DNA of 64,000 bases from Flavobacterium ammonificans (GTDB taxonomy: Bacteria; Bacteroidota; Bacteroidia; Flavobacteriales; Flavobacteriaceae), in assembly GCF_020885975.1 (NCBI RefSeq), contig NZ_AP025183.1:1488001-1552000 (forward strand), given 5' to 3'. A program made the translations under genes and the position numbers. This document shows positions 9,688 through 17,862 of the stretch, piece after piece. Position 1 is the stretch's first letter, and every line of letters begins with the position of its first letter. Below the pieces are notes generated by a model. The model was given only the letters and a program-made list of their open reading frames with translations. It did no database searches and had not been told where the DNA came from.

Positions 9688-11064
9688 ATGAAAAAAATAG
9701 TAATTATAGGAGCTTTTTTCTTGAGTGGAATGAGTGTTTTGGCTCAAACTTCAGACGAAAAAATGTTGAAAGATATTTATAATTCAAGTTTAACTAATGG
9801 AAAATGTTACTCTTGGTTAGAGCATTTATCCAATAAAATAGGGTCAAGATTATCGGGTTCTGAAAATGCGGAAAAAGCAGTTCAATATACCAAAGCACAA
9901 CTTGAAGCTTTAGGTTTAGACAAAGTTTATTTGCAAGAAGTGATGGTGCCAAAATGGGTTCGTGGTGAAAAAGAGACTGCTTATATTTTGGATAATAAGA
10001 CAAAAATTACTGTTCCAATTGCTGCATTAGGTGGATCTGTTGCCACTCCTAAAAATGGTTTGACAGCTGAGGTTATTGAAGTGCAAGGAATTGAGGATCT
10101 AAAAAAATGGGGAGACAAAATCAAAGGAAAAATCGTTTTTTATAACCGACCTATGGATCCTACTTTTATTGAAACATTTAAGTCGTATGGAGGTTGCGTG
10201 GATCAACGCTATGCTGGAGCTAAAGAAGCGGCTAAATTTGGTGCAGTAGGAACAATTGTACGTTCTATGAATTTGCGATTAGATGATTATCCGCATACGG
10301 GAACCCAAAGTTATGGTGATTTACAACCTTCTGAATACATTCCAACTGCAGCTATTAGTACTAATGGAGCTGAATTATTAAGTCAAAAATTAAAAGCTAA
10401 TCCTGGGTTAAAATTCTACTTTAAGCAATCCTGTGAGCAAATGGAAGATGTTTTGTCGTATAATGTCGTTGGCGAAATTAAGGGAACAGAGCATCCGGAT
10501 AACATAATGGTTGTTGGAGGTCATTTGGATTCTTGGGATTTAGCCGATGGTTCCCACGATGATGGTGCAGGAGTGGTGCAAAGTATGGAAGCACTTCATA
10601 TTTTTAAAAGGTTAGGTTATAAACCAAAAAACACGATACGTGTAGTATTGTTTATGAATGAAGAGAATGGAGGTAGAGGAGGAAAAAAGTATGCTGAATT
10701 AGCGAAAACAAATAACGAAAACCATATTTTTGCATTAGAAAGTGATTCGGGTGGATTTAGCCCTAGAGGATTTTCTATAGAAGCTGATGATGCTAATTTT
10801 CAACGTATTTCCTCTTGGAAAAATCTATTTGAGCCGTATCTGATTCATAGCTTTGTAAAAGGAGGTGCTGGTGCAGATATTAATCCGCTTAGTTCTGGTA
10901 AAATTGTCAAAGCGGGATTAAAACCCGATTCACAACGCTATTTTGATTACCATCACGCATTAAATGATAATTTTGATGCAATCAACAAAAGAGAGTTAGA
11001 ATTAGGTGCTGCAACAATGACCTCATTACTATATTTAATAGATCAAAACGGAATTATGGAATAA
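9688..11064 (+). CDS. Secreted M28 family zinc aminopeptidase (carboxypeptidase Q-like)
   Basis: A co-catalytic dizinc exopeptidase with a PA insert domain. The signal peptide is residues 1 to about 19 (MKKIVIIGAFFLSGMSVLAQ). Metal and catalytic motifs are GGHLDSWDLADGSHDDGAG (H279, D-W-D and the bridging aspartate in HDDGAG), EENGG near 325 (general-base Glu and metal Glu), ESDSGG near 350, and HHALNDNFDAI near the C-terminus (last zinc histidine). The 458 residues match plasma glutamate carboxypeptidase/CPQ relatives. It probably trims peptides in the periplasm. It is a single gene closed by a bidirectional hairpin. Confidence 0.93.
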   Translation: MKKIVIIGAFFLSGMSVLAQTSDEKMLKDIYNSSLTNGKCYSWLEHLSNKIGSRLSGSENAEKAVQYTKAQLEALGLDKVYLQEVMVPKWVRGEKETAYILDNKTKITVPIAALGGSVATPKNGLTAEVIEVQGIEDLKKWGDKIKGKIVFYNRPMDPTFIETFKSYGGCVDQRYAGAKEAAKFGAVGTIVRSMNLRLDDYPHTGTQSYGDLQPSEYIPTAAISTNGAELLSQKLKANPGLKFYFKQSCEQMEDVLSYNVVGEIKGTEHPDNIMVVGGHLDSWDLADGSHDDGAGVVQSMEALHIFKRLGYKPKNTIRVVLFMNEENGGRGGKKYAELAKTNNENHIFALESDSGGFSPRGFSIEADDANFQRISSWKNLFEPYLIHSFVKGGAGADINPLSSGKIVKAGLKPDSQRYFDYHHALNDNFDAINKRELELGAATMTSLLYLIDQNGIME

Positions 11065-11065
11065 T

Positions 11066-11093
11066 AAAAAAGGCTTCGTAAGAAGCCTTTTTT
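11066..11093. terminator. Bidirectional terminator
   Basis: AAAAAAGGCTTC / GAAGCCTTTTTT around GTAA, between the convergent M28 peptidase gene and the minus-strand outer-membrane protein gene. Confidence 0.93.
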
Positions 11094-11111
11094 GTATTTA
11101 TAGATTTTGTA

Positions 11112-11951
11112 TTAAACTCTGAATATACCTCCAAAAGCAATAATTTTTTGGAAGAAAAAGAATTTTTGTGAAGCCGAATCACTATTGCTAAAAGTAGTTT
11201 GAATATCAGGCATATTGATATAGCCTCCTTTCACTTCAGTTTGAATATAAAAATGTTTGAAAAAAGTTAGATTTAAACCTGCTTTGATTGATGCTCCATA
11301 TCCAGACAGATGGAAATCATCATGTCTTTGCTTGTTGAATACTTTTGCATTTGTTTTTGGATACAGTACACCTAAACCAATTCCTTCTGTTACATTAACT
11401 TGAATTTTATCGGTATCAATAATTTTAAATAATTTTGAAATATCATCATGTCGAGAGACTTCTGTATTGACATAGTTCAAACCATCTGTATGTTCAAAAG
11501 TTAAAAAATCCTCTGTCAGTAACACTTGGTTGTTTCCAACTGCCTCGCCATAAGAGTTTCTGTTAGGATAGTTACCAGTGTAATTTACGGTAATCCCCTG
11601 ATTCATTACATACTTCATATGATCAACTCCAAGTGCGACACTATAATGATCATTAACAAAATATCCAACTCTTAAATTAGTTTGGGGAATCGTCATACGT
11701 CCCGGATTAATATAGTCTATATGCCATCCTTTTGGTTTGTCATGCGCGGATACATCAAAAATAGTGAAATCATAATCAGTTCCTTTAAATTGAATATCCG
11801 ATTTTGAATAGGTTTCACGATTTCCTCCCCATGATATAAAGATTTTACCTTTTTTATGGGCGGTGTATTTGTCTTGATTTTGAATAGTTTCTTGAGAAAA
11901 TAAAGAAAGTGTAATTAAAAATAAAGAAGTAGTAAAAATTATATTTTTCAA
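11112..11951 (-). CDS. Putative outer-membrane beta-barrel protein, unknown function
   Basis: I do not recognise a named family. The 279-residue protein has a signal peptide (MKNIIFTTSLFLITLSLFSQ). It then shows alternating hydrophobic/polar stretches with aromatic residues, such as LRVGYFVNDHYSVALGVDHM and AGLNLTFFKHFYIQTEVKGG, and ends in a hydrophobic strand (IIAFGGIFRV). This pattern is typical of small outer-membrane barrels. It follows kdsA by 13 bases on the same strand and is probably co-transcribed, though that does not prove a role in lipopolysaccharide. Confidence 0.65.
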   Translation of the reverse strand: MKNIIFTTSLFLITLSLFSQETIQNQDKYTAHKKGKIFISWGGNRETYSKSDIQFKGTDYDFTIFDVSAHDKPKGWHIDYINPGRMTIPQTNLRVGYFVNDHYSVALGVDHMKYVMNQGITVNYTGNYPNRNSYGEAVGNNQVLLTEDFLTFEHTDGLNYVNTEVSRHDDISKLFKIIDTDKIQVNVTEGIGLGVLYPKTNAKVFNKQRHDDFHLSGYGASIKAGLNLTFFKHFYIQTEVKGGYINMPDIQTTFSNSDSASQKFFFFQKIIAFGGIFRV

Positions 11952-11964
11952 CGATTTGTGTAAT

Positions 11965-12783
11965 TTAAAATTGATTTATGGTTTTTCTAATGGCAACTAA
12001 TTTGGTCATTAAGTCTTCAAAATAATCCAAATGCAACATATTAGCACCATCACTTTTCGCATTAGCAGGATCAAAATGGGTTTCGATGAAAATTCCATCT
12101 ACACCAACTGCAATTCCAGCTTTAGCAACTGTTTCAATCATATCAGGTCTTCCTCCTGTAACACCAACAGTTTGGTTGGGTTGTTGTAATGAATGGGTTA
12201 CATCAAGAACAGTCGTAGCATATTGTTGCATCGTAGGAATTCCTCGGTAGTCCACAATCATATCTTGGTAACCAAACATAGTTCCTCTATCAGTAACCAT
12301 TACGTTTTGGTTGTTGCAATCCAATACTTTTTGAACGGCATGTTTCATACTTTCTGGACTCATAAATTGTCCTTTTTTCAAGTTGACTGTTTTTCCAGTA
12401 TTGGCCGCAGCCACCACTAAATCGGTTTGGCGAACTAAAAACGCAGGAATTTGCAATACATCAACATATTGGGCTGCTTTATCTGCATCCTCATTCGTGT
12501 GAATATCAGTAACGGTAGGAACACCAAAAGTTTCGGATACTTTGCGAAGAATTTTTAATGCTTTTTCGTCTCCAATTCCAGAGAAGCTATCAATTCTAGA
12601 ACGATTGGCTTTTTTAAACGATCCTTTAAAAACAAAAGGAATTTCTAATTTGTCAGTTATACCAACTAACTTTTCGGCAATTCGCAAAGCCATTTCTTCG
12701 CCTTCAATAGCGCAAGGACCTGCCAATAAAAAGAAGTTGTCACTATCAGTATGTTTAATTTGTGGAATTTGTTGTAGGTTCAT
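11965..12783 (-). CDS. kdsA: 3-deoxy-8-phosphooctulonate synthase
   Basis: Condenses phosphoenolpyruvate with D-arabinose 5-phosphate to Kdo-8-phosphate, a precursor of the lipopolysaccharide inner core; cytoplasmic. The 272-residue TIM barrel matches KdsA closely. Motifs include LLAGPCAIEGEEMALRIAEK (start of the barrel), FKGSFKKANRSRIDSF (PEP/A5P-binding lysine and arginine region), TDIHTNEDADKAAQYVDVLQ and VTGGRPDMIETVAKAGIAVG. A TAnnTTTG promoter element lies 22 bases upstream. The outer-membrane protein gene follows. Confidence 0.97.
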   Translation of the reverse strand: MNLQQIPQIKHTDSDNFFLLAGPCAIEGEEMALRIAEKLVGITDKLEIPFVFKGSFKKANRSRIDSFSGIGDEKALKILRKVSETFGVPTVTDIHTNEDADKAAQYVDVLQIPAFLVRQTDLVVAAANTGKTVNLKKGQFMSPESMKHAVQKVLDCNNQNVMVTDRGTMFGYQDMIVDYRGIPTMQQYATTVLDVTHSLQQPNQTVGVTGGRPDMIETVAKAGIAVGVDGIFIETHFDPANAKSDGANMLHLDYFEDLMTKLVAIRKTINQF

Positions 12784-12805
12784 AATAATGAATTTATTGA
12801 AAGTG

Positions 12806-12813
12806 CAAAGGTA
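12806..12813 (-). promoter_or_regulatory. Promoter -7 element of kdsA
   Basis: TACCTTTG on the minus strand, a perfect match to the Bacteroidota TAnnTTTG box, 22 bases before the kdsA ATG. No clear TTG was seen at the -33 position. Confidence 0.65.
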
Positions 12814-12872
12814 GTTAGGAATTGGGAATTAGGAATTCTATTTTGTAACTATTTTCGTTTTGGAACAAAAAA

Positions 12873-12900
12873 AGCCCTAACATTTGTTAGAGCTTTTTAT
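12873..12900 (-). terminator. Terminator of the MarR-nitroreductase-YceI operon
   Basis: AGCTCTAACA / TGTTAGGGCT hairpin (one GU pair) followed on the minus strand by a T run, just after the YceI stop. Confidence 0.9.
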
Positions 12901-12917
12901 AATTTGAAGTTGAAATA

Positions 12918-13484
12918 TTAGAATTTCAAGGTTACATCTAATTCAAATTCGTCAGCAATCGCTTTGTCTCCAATTGAAGTAAAGAAAGTTCCTGAACCAT
13001 ATTTGATGTCATATTTTGTTCTGTCTACCATAAATTTAGTAGTAGCTGAGTTAGCTGTTGTAGTTAAATCAAATGTAATTGGTTTAGTAATTCCTTTGAT
13101 AGTCAAATCTCCAGTTACCGAAAATACATTTGCTGATTTTGCAACTACTTTTTTGAAAACTAGTTTAGCTGTTGGGAATTTTTCAGTTCCAAAGAAATCA
13201 TCTGCTTTCAAGTGACCATTTAATTTACCTTGGTATTCACCTTGTAAATCAGTAGCAGTTAAAGATGTCATGTCTACTGTGAAGTTTCCACCAGCTACTT
13301 TTTTCCCGTTGAAAACTAAAGCACCATCTTTAAAGTTTACTGTTCCGTTGTGTTGTCCTGTAACTTTTTTTCCTAACCAGTTAATAGAACTTTTTGCAGC
13401 GTCAATTTTTTTGGTTTGAGCAGATACCGATACTGTAGCGAATGCTACAACTAATGCGAATGCAATTAATTTTAAATTTTTCAT
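12918..13484 (-). CDS. YceI family periplasmic lipid-binding protein
   Basis: YceI proteins are periplasmic lipocalin-like barrels that bind isoprenoid or other amphipathic ligands. The 188-residue protein has a clear signal peptide ending at ...SVSAQ (about residue 23). The mature part shows family features: IDAAKSSINWLGKKVTGQHNGTV at the N-terminus, FKDGALVFNGKKVAGGNFTV, GHLKADDFFGTEKFPTAKL and TGDLTIKGITKPITFDLT. It is the last gene of the MarR-controlled operon, 28 bases after the nitroreductase gene. It may therefore respond to the same chemical signal as its neighbours, but that is inference. Confidence 0.95.
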   Translation of the reverse strand: MKNLKLIAFALVVAFATVSVSAQTKKIDAAKSSINWLGKKVTGQHNGTVNFKDGALVFNGKKVAGGNFTVDMTSLTATDLQGEYQGKLNGHLKADDFFGTEKFPTAKLVFKKVVAKSANVFSVTGDLTIKGITKPITFDLTTTANSATTKFMVDRTKYDIKYGSGTFFTSIGDKAIADEFELDVTLKF

Positions 13485-13512
13485 TTGTTTTAAATTTAAG
13501 GTTTATTAATAA

Positions 13513-14145
13513 TTAAAGAGTGATAAATAATTCGTCGTTTGATTTTCTTACTTTTTTGTAATGTTGTGTGTCATCTTCAGCGTGTCTGTAACCAATTGGA
13601 GCTAATAGACTTGCATTCAATCCAAGTTTATCTAAACCTAAGATTTCATTGACTTGAGCAGGAACAAAACCTTCCATTGGGGTAACATCAATATGAAGTT
13701 CAGCAGCAGCATTCAATAAATTTCCTAAAGCTAAATAGGTTTGTTTTGCTGTCCAGATGTTTCTTGTTTCTTCTGGTAATCCTGTGATACTACCTTTCAT
13801 AAAATCGACATATCCTTGTATAGCTTCTAATGGTAATTCTCTTGTTTTGCAGATTGTTGCTGCTAATTGATTAATTCCTGCTTCGCCAAAATTCAATTCA
13901 TTGGCAAAAACCAAGAGGTGAGAAGCATCAGCAACTTGCGCTTGACCATAAGATGCAGCTACTAATTTAGCTCTTAGTTCAGGATTTTCTATGATGAAAA
14001 CTTTGTAAGGTTGTAAACCATACGATGATGTACTCAAGCGAATTGCTTCTTTCAGAAATGCTAAATCAGCATCTGTAATTTTTTTTGTAGCATCAAATTT
14101 CTTTGTAGCATATCTCCAATTCTGGTTTTCTAAAAATGTACTCAT
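13513..14145 (-). CDS. Nitroreductase family NAD(P)H-dependent oxidoreductase
   Basis: An FMN-dependent NAD(P)H oxidoreductase of the NfsB/YdgI type (210 residues), expected to reduce quinones or nitro compounds in the cytoplasm. Family features are NWRYATKKFDATKKI (N-terminal FMN-phosphate contact), RLSTSSYGLQPYKVFII, WTAKQTYLALGNLLNAAAELHIDVTPMEGF and the C-terminal NASLLAPIGYRHAEDD. It sits 13 bases downstream of a marR gene and upstream of YceI in one operon. A MarR regulator next to a quinone/nitro reductase suggests control by an electrophile or redox-active compound. Confidence 0.92.
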   Translation of the reverse strand: MSTFLENQNWRYATKKFDATKKITDADLAFLKEAIRLSTSSYGLQPYKVFIIENPELRAKLVAASYGQAQVADASHLLVFANELNFGEAGINQLAATICKTRELPLEAIQGYVDFMKGSITGLPEETRNIWTAKQTYLALGNLLNAAAELHIDVTPMEGFVPAQVNEILGLDKLGLNASLLAPIGYRHAEDDTQHYKKVRKSNDELFITL

Positions 14146-14158
14146 TATAAGTGTTTAA

Positions 14159-14611
14159 TTAATTTCTAAATTTTTCTAATAATTCATTCAATTGAATGCG
14201 CTCTTCTTCAGTTAATTTTTGAGAATAAGAGTCTTCATGCATTTTAACTTTAGGTTCTAACTCAGCTAGAATAGCCAAACCTTTTTCAGTAATAGTAACT
14301 TCAATTTTTCTACGATTATCAGGACAAACTTCACGAGTTACTAATTCTTTCAACAAGAGTTTATCTACTAAACGAGTGGTATTACTCGTTTTAGCTAACA
14401 TACGCTCTTGAATCACAAACATATTAGTAGGATTTCCTTTTTGCCCTCTTAAAATACGCAATACATTGAATTGTTCAGAAGAAATATCAAAGGGTTTTAA
14501 AATTTCATTAAAATTTTCTGCAATTATGTTTTGGGTATACATAATGTTCATGATAATTTTTTTAGAATTATCCATAGGTACAGTTGATTTTAAGATCTCT
14601 TCGATTTTCAT
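14159..14611 (-). CDS. MarR family transcriptional regulator
   Basis: A dimeric winged-helix repressor of 150 residues. The recognition-helix region is MLAKTSNTTRLVDKLLLKELVTRE and the wing is CPDNRRKIEVTITEKGLAIL. The N-terminal and C-terminal helices form the dimer interface. It is the first gene of the operon with the nitroreductase and YceI genes. Two near-identical 16-bp palindromes overlap its promoter, which strongly suggests autorepression. There are no cysteines in the DNA-binding region, but one cysteine (CPDNRR) sits at the wing and might sense oxidants; that is speculation. Confidence 0.95.
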   Translation of the reverse strand: MKIEEILKSTVPMDNSKKIIMNIMYTQNIIAENFNEILKPFDISSEQFNVLRILRGQKGNPTNMFVIQERMLAKTSNTTRLVDKLLLKELVTREVCPDNRRKIEVTITEKGLAILAELEPKVKMHEDSYSQKLTEEERIQLNELLEKFRN

Positions 14612-14626
14612 ATTTGTCTCTACGTA

Positions 14627-14672
14627 ATTTGTAGGTACAAATGTAGTGTATTTTTTATTTGTATATACAAAT
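14627..14672 (-). promoter_or_regulatory. MarR operon promoter with two overlapping operators
   Basis: Two 16-bp palindromes share the form ATTTGTA-N2-TACAAAT: 14627-14642 (centre GG) and 14657-14672 (centre TA). Their centres are exactly 30 bases apart, about three helical turns. On the minus strand the -7 box TACATTTG lies at 14645-14638 and overlaps the proximal palindrome. A -33 TTTG at 14671-14668 lies inside the distal one, with 22 bases between the boxes. The ATG is 26 bases downstream. This is what an autoregulated MarR promoter should look like. Confidence 0.82.
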
Positions 14673-14711
14673 TTATGTTATTTTTTTGTTAAAATAAAAA
14701 ATGAACAATTA

Positions 14712-15452
14712 TTATTTCCAATTCAATTGCAGGGCAAAACAGCTTTTATCTTCTTTGGAAATACTAAAAACAGTAGTGTTTTGTTCGCTATTTTCGTGAA
14801 TAACCACTTCGTCTTTTAACGATAGTTCCTTCATAAAATTCATTTCAAAACTTTCAATTTCTTGGTTCAGAATTTTGGTTTCATCGACTAGATCCAAACA
14901 CCATTCTAAATACTTGACATTATTGGCGTGATTGACAATATCCAAATCGGATAAGCGAACCGTCTTTTCAAACACCATTTCTTTATCGTGGTTGAGGCTG
15001 ATTTTAGAAAAAGTTTCTTTTGTGGCTTTGTTGTTAGGAAACAATTCAAAATGTTCGTAAGGCAAAGCCAAGGCTTCGGGACGACGAATTTCCGTATTAA
15101 AAACCGCCCAGAATGTTTCAGAACCTACAATCTTTTTCCCATTAACATACATTTCTAAAGCACGAACGGAACGGGAATTTTCTAATGAATTAATCCAAGT
15201 TTTAACAGTAACTACATCACGCCATTGAGGTAATTTACTAACTTCCACACGCATTCGGCTCAATACCCAAGCTTGGTTGTACTCCTGCATATCAGTAAAA
15301 CTAATGCCACCTACTTCAGAATGTGCCGCAGCGGTCATTTGCAATATATTACACAATTCGGTGTATTTTAAATAGCCATTGGGTGCACATTGGGTAAAAT
15401 TGATTTCCCATTCTTTGCTTAAAATAGAAGTGAAATTAGGAGAAATTGGCAT
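14712..15452 (-). CDS. Acyl-ACP thioesterase (hotdog fold)
   Basis: Releases fatty acids from acyl carrier protein or a related thioester. The 246-residue protein has two hotdog modules, as in FatA/FatB-like bacterial thioesterases. The first begins WEINFTQCAPNGYLKYTELCNILQMTAAAHSE and includes YNQAWVLSRMRVEVSKLP. The second includes VRLSDLDIVNHANNVKYLEWCLD, where the D...NH(A/V)NN motif holds the catalytic Asp/Asn/His. It follows miaA by 8 bases and is the last gene of the minus-strand operon. Confidence 0.9.
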   Translation of the reverse strand: MPISPNFTSILSKEWEINFTQCAPNGYLKYTELCNILQMTAAAHSEVGGISFTDMQEYNQAWVLSRMRVEVSKLPQWRDVVTVKTWINSLENSRSVRALEMYVNGKKIVGSETFWAVFNTEIRRPEALALPYEHFELFPNNKATKETFSKISLNHDKEMVFEKTVRLSDLDIVNHANNVKYLEWCLDLVDETKILNQEIESFEMNFMKELSLKDEVVIHENSEQNTTVFSISKEDKSCFALQLNWK

Positions 15453-15460
15453 ATAAATAA

Positions 15461-16390
15461 TTAAGGTTGATGTGTTGTAAATTGATTGATGTAGTCTATA
15501 ATTTCTTTTCTATCACATAAATAATCAAACCACTTCGTATTTTCGGTTCTTTTAAACCAAGTTATTTGTCGTTTAGAAAAACGGCGAGTGTTCTTTTTGA
15601 TTTCTTCAATGGCGAATTCTAAACTATCGTCACCATCAAAATAACGGAATAATTCGCGATAGCCCACGGTTTGTAATGCGTTTAATTCTTTGTGCGGATA
15701 TAATTCTTTGGCTTCCGCCAAAAGACCTTCGTTGAGCATGATGTCCACTCGCAGATTGATGCGGTCGTACATCACGCTGCGTTCAGCTTCCAAACCAATG
15801 ATGACAGGAGTAAAATCACGATTGTTTTTATTCTGATTTAAAAAAGAAGAGTAGGGTTGTCCTGTTCCAATACAAACTTCTACAAATCGCATCATACGTT
15901 GCGGGTTTTGAAGTGTTTGCGGATTTTCCATACTTATTTTTTGATAATAGGTTAAATCCAAAAGCGCTAATTGATCTTGTAAATACGAAATTCCATGTTG
16001 CTCATAATCTGCATTTACTTTTTCACGAACTGAAGCTTCAATATCTGGAAAGGAATCAAAACCTTTTAAAACAGCGTTTACATACAAGCCAGAACCTCCT
16101 ACTAAAATGACATATTCATTGGTTTGGTACAATTCGTTAAGTTTTGCAATGGCTTTTTTTTCAAAATCGCCAACGGTATAGTTCTCAAAAATGGATTTAT
16201 TTTGAATGAAGTGATGTGGAGCTCCAGCCAATTCCTCTTGACTTGGAACGGCAGTTCCAATGCGCATTTCTTTGAAAAATTGTCGACTGTCACACGAAAT
16301 AATCTCACATTGAAAATGTTGAGCCAAAGCAATGCTTAAGGAAGTTTTTCCTATTGCTGTTGGACCAATGATTGTTATGAGGTATTTCAT
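15461..16390 (-). CDS. miaA: tRNA dimethylallyltransferase
   Basis: Adds a dimethylallyl group to N6 of A37 in tRNAs that read UNN codons. The 309 residues match MiaA. Visible motifs are the P-loop GPTAIGKTSLSIALA (8-22), SCDSRQFFKEMRIGTAVPS (catalytic Asp region), GGSGLYVNAVLKGFD, and NTRRFSKRQITWFKR near the C-terminus. It is in the operon with the DnaQ/GIY-YIG gene upstream and the thioesterase downstream. Confidence 0.97.
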   Translation of the reverse strand: MKYLITIIGPTAIGKTSLSIALAQHFQCEIISCDSRQFFKEMRIGTAVPSQEELAGAPHHFIQNKSIFENYTVGDFEKKAIAKLNELYQTNEYVILVGGSGLYVNAVLKGFDSFPDIEASVREKVNADYEQHGISYLQDQLALLDLTYYQKISMENPQTLQNPQRMMRFVEVCIGTGQPYSSFLNQNKNNRDFTPVIIGLEAERSVMYDRINLRVDIMLNEGLLAEAKELYPHKELNALQTVGYRELFRYFDGDDSLEFAIEEIKKNTRRFSKRQITWFKRTENTKWFDYLCDRKEIIDYINQFTTHQP

Positions 16391-16435
16391 ATATTGTGAA
16401 TTCTAAACATAGTTTTAAGGCTTGAAGACTTAAAA

Positions 16436-17797
16436 TTAAAACGAAATTGTTTTTAGTGTTTTACTTCTTCTAATTTGTCCTTGGATAATTGTTTTTGCAT
16501 CGCGGTTGTGTTGCATCGGAATCAATATATTTTTAAGTATGTCGATATGGGTCACTTGGTAATTCAAATCATAAAAAGCATAGCCTTTGTAAATTCCGTT
16601 TTCTATCAAAACTGCTGAGCGCTCATTAACATTGCGACCACGATCTATCAAAATTTTATTTTGATTTTCAAAACTATTTTCGGCGATGAATTTTTGTACT
16701 CGGTTGTTGTATTCTTCCAGGGTAACTTTTCCAATACAAGCGCCGTCGCATTCTTTAATTTTATATTGAAAGCAGTCTGAATTGGTTTGATATAAACCAG
16801 TTAGTTTTTGACACAATCGATACTTTTCTGTAATGCGGAAAAGCGCATTTTTGCCTTCTTGGAGTGTTGTAAAAGAAGTGATTTCTTTTTTGCGACCATC
16901 AGCTTTTTGAAGTCGTAAATTCAAATAACTGTTTGTATCTTTTTCTGCATACAAAGCCCATTCAAAGATACTTTTGCGTTGCGCTCGATTGAAAATAGGC
17001 TTGTTGATTTTAATTTCCTCACTTTCTTTCAAAAGGGCAATCAATTCGCTACCTGTTTCTTCATAAGTAACCGTAAATACCTCTTTTTGAATCTTTTTGG
17101 ATTTGGTTGAAGTACCTGTAAAATGTTGATTAATTCGTTTTTTTATGTTTCGGCTTTTGCCAATATAAATCAAATCCCCTTTTTCGTTATGAATGTAATA
17201 TACTCCAGTTTTATTGGGTAAATCATTAATAATATCTAATAATTTCGGCGAAATCCCTTTTTGGATTTCTTGCTTGATATGGTCATTCAAAATTTGCTTT
17301 TCTATATCTTTTTCTAAAAGCATTTTGAATAATTTGGTAGTCGCGATAGCATCGCCACTAGCTCGGTGTCGGTCAGACATCGGAATTCCTAAAGCGCGAA
17401 CTAATTTTCCTAAACTATATGACGGTTGTTCAGGAATTAATTTTTTAGACAATTCTACTGTACACAAGGTTTTGGATTCAAAATCATAGCCTAAACGCTT
17501 AAATTCTGTTCGTAGTATTCGGTAGTCAAATGACGCATTGTGCGCTACAATTACACAATCCGAAGTGATTTCGATTATGCGTTTGGCGACTTCAAAAAAC
17601 TTGGGTGCTGAGCGCAACATAGCATTATTAATCCCTGTCAATTTAACCACAAAGGGTTGAATAGGAATTTCGGGATTGACTAAACTGATAAACTGATCTA
17701 CCACTTCGTGACCATCAAATTTGTAAATGGCGATTTCGGTAATTCCTTCTTCGTTGAATTGACCTCCAGTGGTTTCTATGTCGAGAATTGCGTACAA
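16436..17797 (-). CDS. DnaQ-like 3'-5' exonuclease fused to a GIY-YIG (UvrC N-terminal-like) nuclease
   Basis: A two-nuclease fusion of 453 residues. Residues 1 to about 170 are a DEDDh exonuclease: YAILDIETTGG (first Asp/Glu), VAHNASFDYRIL (third motif) and HRASGDAIATTKL (fourth motif with His and Asp). Residues about 195-280 are a GIY-YIG domain: KTGVYYIHNEKGDLIYIGKS followed by RNIKKRINQHF. The C-terminal part resembles the UvrC/Cho region after GIY-YIG and includes a small cysteine motif (CDGACIGK). The start is TTG at 17797; the catalytic strand begins at the second residue and no ATG precedes it. It probably works in DNA repair, possibly as a Cho-like incision enzyme plus trimming activity. 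Confidence 0.9.
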   Translation of the reverse strand: MYAILDIETTGGQFNEEGITEIAIYKFDGHEVVDQFISLVNPEIPIQPFVVKLTGINNAMLRSAPKFFEVAKRIIEITSDCVIVAHNASFDYRILRTEFKRLGYDFESKTLCTVELSKKLIPEQPSYSLGKLVRALGIPMSDRHRASGDAIATTKLFKMLLEKDIEKQILNDHIKQEIQKGISPKLLDIINDLPNKTGVYYIHNEKGDLIYIGKSRNIKKRINQHFTGTSTKSKKIQKEVFTVTYEETGSELIALLKESEEIKINKPIFNRAQRKSIFEWALYAEKDTNSYLNLRLQKADGRKKEITSFTTLQEGKNALFRITEKYRLCQKLTGLYQTNSDCFQYKIKECDGACIGKVTLEEYNNRVQKFIAENSFENQNKILIDRGRNVNERSAVLIENGIYKGYAFYDLNYQVTHIDILKNILIPMQHNRDAKTIIQGQIRRSKTLKTISF

Positions 17798-17820
17798 ATT
17801 GGTGTTTAGATTTAGTATTT

Positions 17821-17848
17821 TGTCATTGCGAGGTACAAAGCAATCTCC
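17821..17848. repeat. Short dispersed-type repeat (CATTGCGAGGTA...GCAATCTC)
   Basis: TGTCATTGCGAGGTACAAAG continues into CAATCTCC. ATTGC / GCAAT can form a small hairpin around a GAGGTACAAA loop. I recall near-identical intergenic sequences in many bacterial genomes, including flavobacteria. Only one copy was noticed here. It lies in the 65-base gap between the YggS and DnaQ/GIY-YIG genes. Confidence 0.5.
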
Positions 17849-17862
17849 TCTAAAATTAGTAT

